Assembly (NCBI GenBank): GCA_039812985.1
Contig: JBDHUL010000025.1
Location: 1-12,436, forward strand
Length of the DNA stretch: 12,436 bases
Source: JAPUDS01 sp039812985
Lineage (GTDB): Bacteria > Patescibacteriota > Saccharimonadia > Saccharimonadales > Saccharimonadaceae
Reading direction: 5' to 3'
Position numbers and translations under genes: made by a program. Position 1 is the first letter of the stretch. Each line of letters opens with the position of its first letter. Of this stretch, positions 12,415-12,436 are shown piece after piece. A model generated the notes under the pieces. It was not told where the DNA came from and made no database searches. It worked only from the letters and a program-made list of their open reading frames with translations.

Positions 12415-12436
12415 AAAAATCGGTCAAAAGACCGAT
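12415..12436 (-). terminator. Terminator of a minus-strand gene beyond the right edge
   Basis: Read on the minus strand, ATCGGTC-TTTT-GACCGAT (12436-12419) is followed by a run of T. The gene it serves lies outside the window. The stem may continue past the edge, and the structure could be bidirectional. Confidence 0.7.

Noticed and set aside
12361..12418. Possible tRNA or small RNA with a GGTTCGGGG-like stretch on the minus strand
   Set aside because: No acceptor stem, anticodon arm or CCA could be assembled. Only a 6-bp hairpin is supported.

Overview
The window fits a member of the Patescibacteria/CPR, most probably Candidatus Saccharibacteria. This is inferred from small, tightly packed genes with overlapping ends, -10 boxes of the type TATACT placed 5-7 bases before many start codons (leaderless mRNAs), a mixed core of housekeeping genes with few operons, and a secreted nuclease suited to scavenging. 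No rRNA or other taxonomic marker is present, so the assignment is tentative. Nothing here looks like a phage, a CRISPR array or an insertion sequence.

Layout. At 1-540 a tRNA-Gly(CCC) and a small zincin-like metallopeptidase lie on the minus strand. At 541-1198 there is no protein gene. The stretch holds an intact tRNA-Phe(GAA) on the plus strand. Upstream of it is a duplicated promoter plus 5' tRNA fragment, and downstream a duplicated 3' tRNA half plus terminator. Chains of short perfect hairpins fill the space between the copies. At 1199-3672 four minus-strand genes follow: DUF4342 protein, slipin (SPFH), D-Ala-D-Ala ligase and an unrecognised membrane-anchored protein (listed from left to right, which is reverse transcription order). 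rarA runs rightward at 3732-4898. From 4888 to 8811 two GH13 alpha-glucosidase paralogues on the minus strand flank a plus-strand membrane-anchored or secreted HNH (DUF1524) nuclease. The nuclease shares a promoter region with the first glucosidase and overlaps the end of the second by 101 bases. A plus-strand DUF2569 membrane protein (8928-9497) and the minus-strand typA share one bidirectional terminator. A class IV aminotransferase (IlvE-like) lies upstream of typA. The last bases carry a terminator for a minus-strand gene outside the window.

How the genes fit together. They make no single pathway. Themes are envelope (ddl for peptidoglycan, slipin with DUF4342, DUF2569, the unknown anchored protein), sugar scavenging (two cytoplasmic alpha-glucosidases), nucleic-acid scavenging or defence (HNH nuclease), translation and stress (typA, tRNAs), replication-fork maintenance (rarA) and amino-acid metabolism (aminotransferase). 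The least ordinary part is the tRNA-Phe locus at 623-1102. The most general signal is the strict distance between -10 box and start codon, which also decides several gene starts.
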